Of a stretch of 33,942 nucleotides of DNA, positions 31,223 through 33,942 are shown one piece after another (positions within the stretch are counted from its first letter, which is position 1; every line of letters starts with the position of its first letter). Where the stretch lies: assembly GCF_000003605.2 (NCBI RefSeq), contig NW_003151758.1:278090-312031 (forward strand), given 5' to 3'. The position numbers were made by a program, and so were the translations under genes. A model generated the notes under the pieces. The model had not been told where the DNA came from. It did not search any database and worked only from the letters and a program-made list of their open reading frames with translations. The stretch is from Saccoglossus kowalevskii. Taxonomy: Eukaryota; Hemichordata; Enteropneusta; Harrimaniidae.

Positions 31223-32191
31223 ATGCATAACATGCAGAACTTTACTACGAAACAAGTCGTCGTTGTGCCAATACTTGTGCTATGCTATTGTCTATTTTAC
31301 TACCTAATGGCTTCGAAATCATCACGTCTACCAAATGTAAGCAGTTTAAAAACGGGAATTTCAATAATATCAACAAACGGATCGAATGTACGTACACACA
31401 ATTATAAGAAAAAGGGACAAATACATCACACTGTACCAACCAGATTATTAATAACAACAAGTATGTTTACGGATTATAATGTCTTGACAAACTATTTCTC
31501 AAGACAAACTGACGTTATTTACGTTGATGATCCCGGATTACGAATATTGACTAGAAAGAACATGCCAACAGACGCTAGTTACCTGGATCATGTTAATATA
31601 ATACAGGCAGAGCTCATGGAAACTCTACGCAATTTATTTACCTGTGACTTTAAAACAGAATCGTTGACAGAAGAAAACCATATAGAAATTGATAGCAACA
31701 CGTGTAGATCTAAAGCACTAATTATAACAACATCAACACTATATTCTATTATGGATATAGAACAATTAATGGAAAACCAGGAAATAAAAATTCTCAAACT
31801 AGTTAGGGACCCCCGATCCGTTGCAAGCTGCTTGAAAAAAACACTGAACACACCGAAACGGAGAAAGAAAGACACGTCGTTTCAACTGTATCCTTCTCTT
31901 GAGAAAGCTATGCTTAACTACTGCGATTGGATGATTAGAGATTACGGACAATTTGTTCCAATGTCTGGGATGAACAATCCGACATATATGCTATTGAGAC
32001 TAGAGGATCTTCATATTAAAGACACGCAATTTAAAAACTTGGTTGAATTTACTGGCATTGACATAACGAACGACGATTCAGGCAAACTCCGAAATGATGA
32101 CTGTTTAAATTGGAAAAAAAGGCTGACAAACGATGAGTTATACAACATTAAATCAATATGCAAATTGGGCAGTTATAGTCATCTTTACTGA
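31223..32191 (+). CDS. Carbohydrate sulfotransferase-like type II membrane protein, degenerate PAPS loop
   Basis: Single-exon ORF of 322 residues (CHST-family enzymes usually have 380-530). A short basic N-terminus is followed by a membrane segment at residues 12-30, the type II Golgi arrangement. Family features: L-R-N-L-F-T-C-D-F (135-143), the 3'-phosphate-binding motif L-K-L-V-R-D-P-R-S (191-199), Y-M-L-L-R-L-E-D-L and F-T-G-I-D. These enzymes move sulfate from PAPS to galactose, GlcNAc or GalNAc of glycans. The 5'-phosphosulfate loop, normally R-S/T-G-S-S after a hydrophobic strand, should follow R-L-L-I-T-T at 74-79 but reads S-M-F-T-D-Y-N-V. Without it, PAPS binding is doubtful. The clean frame and intact 3' motif argue against an old pseudogene. 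The ATG lies one base after an acceptor (TTTTTTTACAG), so a 5' UTR intron is likely; a second ATG is at codon 4. Confidence 0.8.
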   Translation: MHNMQNFTTKQVVVVPILVLCYCLFYYLMASKSSRLPNVSSLKTGISIISTNGSNVRTHNYKKKGQIHHTVPTRLLITTSMFTDYNVLTNYFSRQTDVIYVDDPGLRILTRKNMPTDASYLDHVNIIQAELMETLRNLFTCDFKTESLTEENHIEIDSNTCRSKALIITTSTLYSIMDIEQLMENQEIKILKLVRDPRSVASCLKKTLNTPKRRKKDTSFQLYPSLEKAMLNYCDWMIRDYGQFVPMSGMNNPTYMLLRLEDLHIKDTQFKNLVEFTGIDITNDDSGKLRNDDCLNWKKRLTNDELYNIKSICKLGSYSHLY

Positions 32192-32399
32192 CGTTCATTA
32201 GTGACGCCAATGTTCTCAATTATAACTGTCAAGACGGATAGATATTGATTTAGTGTAAGGAAAACATTTGATTTCTAGATATGACGATGGACATTTTAAT
32301 ATTTGTTTTCGCAAAACGATATTTGGCTATTTTGCCTTTGTTGTTGTTTAAATAACTGTGTATTTAAAATTTAGCAGATACAATTGAAATGACACAAAT

Positions 32400-32405
32400 A
32401 ATAAA
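32400..32405 (+). terminator. Polyadenylation signal of the sulfotransferase gene
   Basis: AATAAA about 210 bases after the TGA, in AT-rich sequence. Confidence 0.5.
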
Positions 32406-32529
32406 TATATGTATTATATTAAATTTTCGACTATATGAACAACCACATAAGAAACTATTCTACTGTCATGAATTAGTTTTCGCATATCTGTTGACCGACT
32501 TATTTAGCTTGTTACTAGTGAATGGCTGT

Positions 32530-33000
32530 GTTATATCTGTCATCATTTAGGCTCATGCGAGGTCCTGGACGGAACTTGACTCAGTGCTTTGGAACTAATT
32601 ACGATTTAACCGTCGCCATCCGGACCGCTATTTCTGACAGTTGGGTATTTGCAGTTAATAATATAGTGGACGATTAATCAAAAGATATGACGTGTCCAAT
32701 ACTTAGTGTGATTGGTTGAATGTGTGAAGGCTACGCCTTAGAGTCTTTGAACTGCTTTGTAATTGGTTAAGTTTTGATACGTAATAAACAGTCTAAGTCC
32801 TTGGTCACAGAGAGAGGGAGAACTCCACGAGGCGAGAAAGTCTTGGAGAGTCTTGGGCAGTGTCTCAGACGAGGCAGTTTGCCTTGAGGCGTTCTCGATG
32901 TGGCTAAAGACTAGCTATTGAAACGTATTTTGTTGTGTGCGTCTATTTGACTGTAAGGCTTAAGTGACGTTCCCGGTCCGGTACCACAAGCAAACGAGAT
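32530..33000. other. GC-richer block with CCAAT-type boxes, LTR or promoter candidate
   Basis: Base composition rises against its AT-rich surroundings. There are two ATTGGTT boxes (32711 and 32762), an AATAAA (about 32782) and a GAGAGAGGGAGAACTCC stretch. It could be the regulatory part of an LTR-like repeat or a promoter for a gene outside the window. I found no matching target-site duplication and no primer-binding site. Confidence 0.3.
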
Positions 33001-33572
33001 ATAGAGACCAGACAAGAATTTCCCACTGATACTACTATACTGATGGTAATAACAATATTAGACGAAGTAATGTGGGCGACTAAAACGCCCGGTTTAATTC
33101 AACATAAATTCTCTTGCACAGAATAGATAATATATTATCGAACATGTCACAGCTTGGGGGTACTTACAGCAGCTCAAACGAGTTTTAAATGGATGACTTG
33201 CAACTGCTATGAAAAACACTTTATCAATGTTGATTTTTAAAACAAATCATTTATTCATTAATAACTTAGTTACATATAGTCATGTAGTACATTATTTCAA
33301 CAAAATAAATTTCATAAAATCTAACTATTTGACTGTACAGTATCGAAAATTCATAATAAATGTTACAATAAACGAGTCTAAATTCCAATAAGCAGTACAT
33401 TCATTGAAATATTACAGTCTCATTAAAAATTCTATATTGATTTATATTAAAAGTTTATGTAATTTCTTCGGCAATTATCAGCTGCCCATTGGTGACTGAA
33501 GCAATGGCATCTTTCGTACCCCAGAGACTTCTAAAGACAGCCATGCTGGACCGTGAATAGTAGAAGTATTTT
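33001..33572. other. AT-rich spacer
   Basis: No gene recognised. A 60-codon frame at 33209 is AT-rich chance sequence. Confidence 0.6.
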
Positions 33573-33942
33573 CTAGTGACCCTTGACCGCAATCTTGGTT
33601 TTGTAGCGCCGAGTCACATCCGTCGGTGAATCTTCGTTTAGTGCATTCTGACGAGTCATATGAATGACTAGTTTAGCAGATGTTATAATGTATTTCATTA
33701 CGTATTCGACTTTTCGTCCACAGTTTTTTCCAAGCTGGGGTGGCCCAAGAACGAACCACCAGTAGGGCAAAACAAACTCATTACCAAATAGTTTTTGACA
33801 TATTTTCTGAACTAGCTCAAATAGTGGGAGTGGGAGTACACTGTATCTAAATGCTCGGGATATTTGGGAGAAACTATATATTTCACTCTTTTCCTGTTTA
33901 TAAAGAGGACAGTTAAATAGAGTATCACTATTTTTGTAGAAT
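33573..33942 (-). CDS. C-terminal part of a retroelement-like polyprotein, open at the window edge
   Basis: On minus, one frame stays open from the window end (33942) to a stop at 33573, at least 122 residues. It begins with T-L-F-N-C-P-L-Y-K-Q-E, like the C-P-L-Y region near the end of non-LTR retrotransposon reverse transcriptases, where zinc-ribbon-like cysteines follow the RT domain. It then has L-P-Y-W-W-F-V-L-G-P-P and Y-I-I-T-S-A-K-L-V-I-H-M-T-R-Q-N, similar to the A-K-x-x-I-W-x-x-R-N end of such proteins. The RT and endonuclease domains would lie beyond the window. The likeness is from memory and the call is tentative; an unrelated host exon remains possible. Confidence 0.45.
   Translation of the reverse strand, partial: FYKNSDTLFNCPLYKQEKSEIYSFSQISRAFRYSVLPLPLFELVQKICQKLFGNEFVLPYWWFVLGPPQLGKNCGRKVEYVMKYIITSAKLVIHMTRQNALNEDSPTDVTRRYKTKIAVKGH

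Noticed and set aside
31245-31875. Minus-strand ORFs under the sulfotransferase
   Set aside because: Shadows of the plus frame, which carries the family motifs.
1-33942. CRISPR array, operons, bacterial promoters or ribosome binding sites
   Set aside because: The window is eukaryotic: spliced genes, microsatellite and no regularly spaced identical repeats with unique spacers.
1-33942. tRNA or rRNA genes
   Set aside because: No cloverleaf with matching A and B boxes and no rRNA-like conserved stretch noticed by eye; a tRNAscan or Infernal run would be decisive.

Overview
The window is animal nuclear DNA, AT-rich, with split genes, short exons, kilobase introns, tandem repeats, a (CA)n microsatellite and one assembly gap (14812-15331). 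The secreted multidomain protein (PAN, EGF, TSP1 and SRCR modules) and an arylsulfatase-B-like gene close to a carbohydrate-sulfotransferase-like gene suit a marine invertebrate deuterostome. A hemichordate or amphioxus is my guess from gene content only.

Region by region: 1-3971 has no convincing gene. 3972-9467 (minus) is a nine-exon gene that I could assemble from start to stop. It predicts a 447-residue secreted protein: signal peptide, PAN/apple, EGF-like, TSP1, an unrecognised region of about 90 residues carried on three small exons, a second TSP1, and one C-terminal SRCR domain. All splice sites are GT-AG and all phases agree. 9640-12640 is repeat-rich noncoding DNA. 12640-14700 is a decayed mobile element carrying a HECT-like fragment on plus and an integrase-like fragment on minus, bordered by copies of a 45-base repeat. 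14741-17741 is a tandemly duplicated block of minisatellite, satellite, promoter and sulfatase first exon. Its first copy stops inside exon 1, and its second copy carries a 159-bp MITE-like insertion. 17661-24943 (plus) is the sulfatase gene. 25009-31222 is mostly featureless. 31223-32191 (plus) is an intronless sulfotransferase-like coding region preceded by a splice acceptor. 32530-33000 is a GC-richer block with CCAAT-type boxes. The window ends inside a minus-strand ORF that resembles the C-terminus of a non-LTR retrotransposon polyprotein.

Function: the sulfatase and the sulfotransferase belong to families that remove and add sulfate on glycans, but both look damaged or altered here. The sulfatase has an extra T between signal peptide and mature domain, lacks the exon expected to hold the catalytic histidine of the H-x-P-L motif, and uses one GC-AG intron. 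The sulfotransferase keeps the 3'-phosphate-binding RDPR motif but lacks the 5'-phosphosulfate-binding loop. They may be pseudogenes, pseudoenzymes or, for the sulfatase, products of assembly error. All calls come from reading and translating the sequence by eye; no database search was possible.
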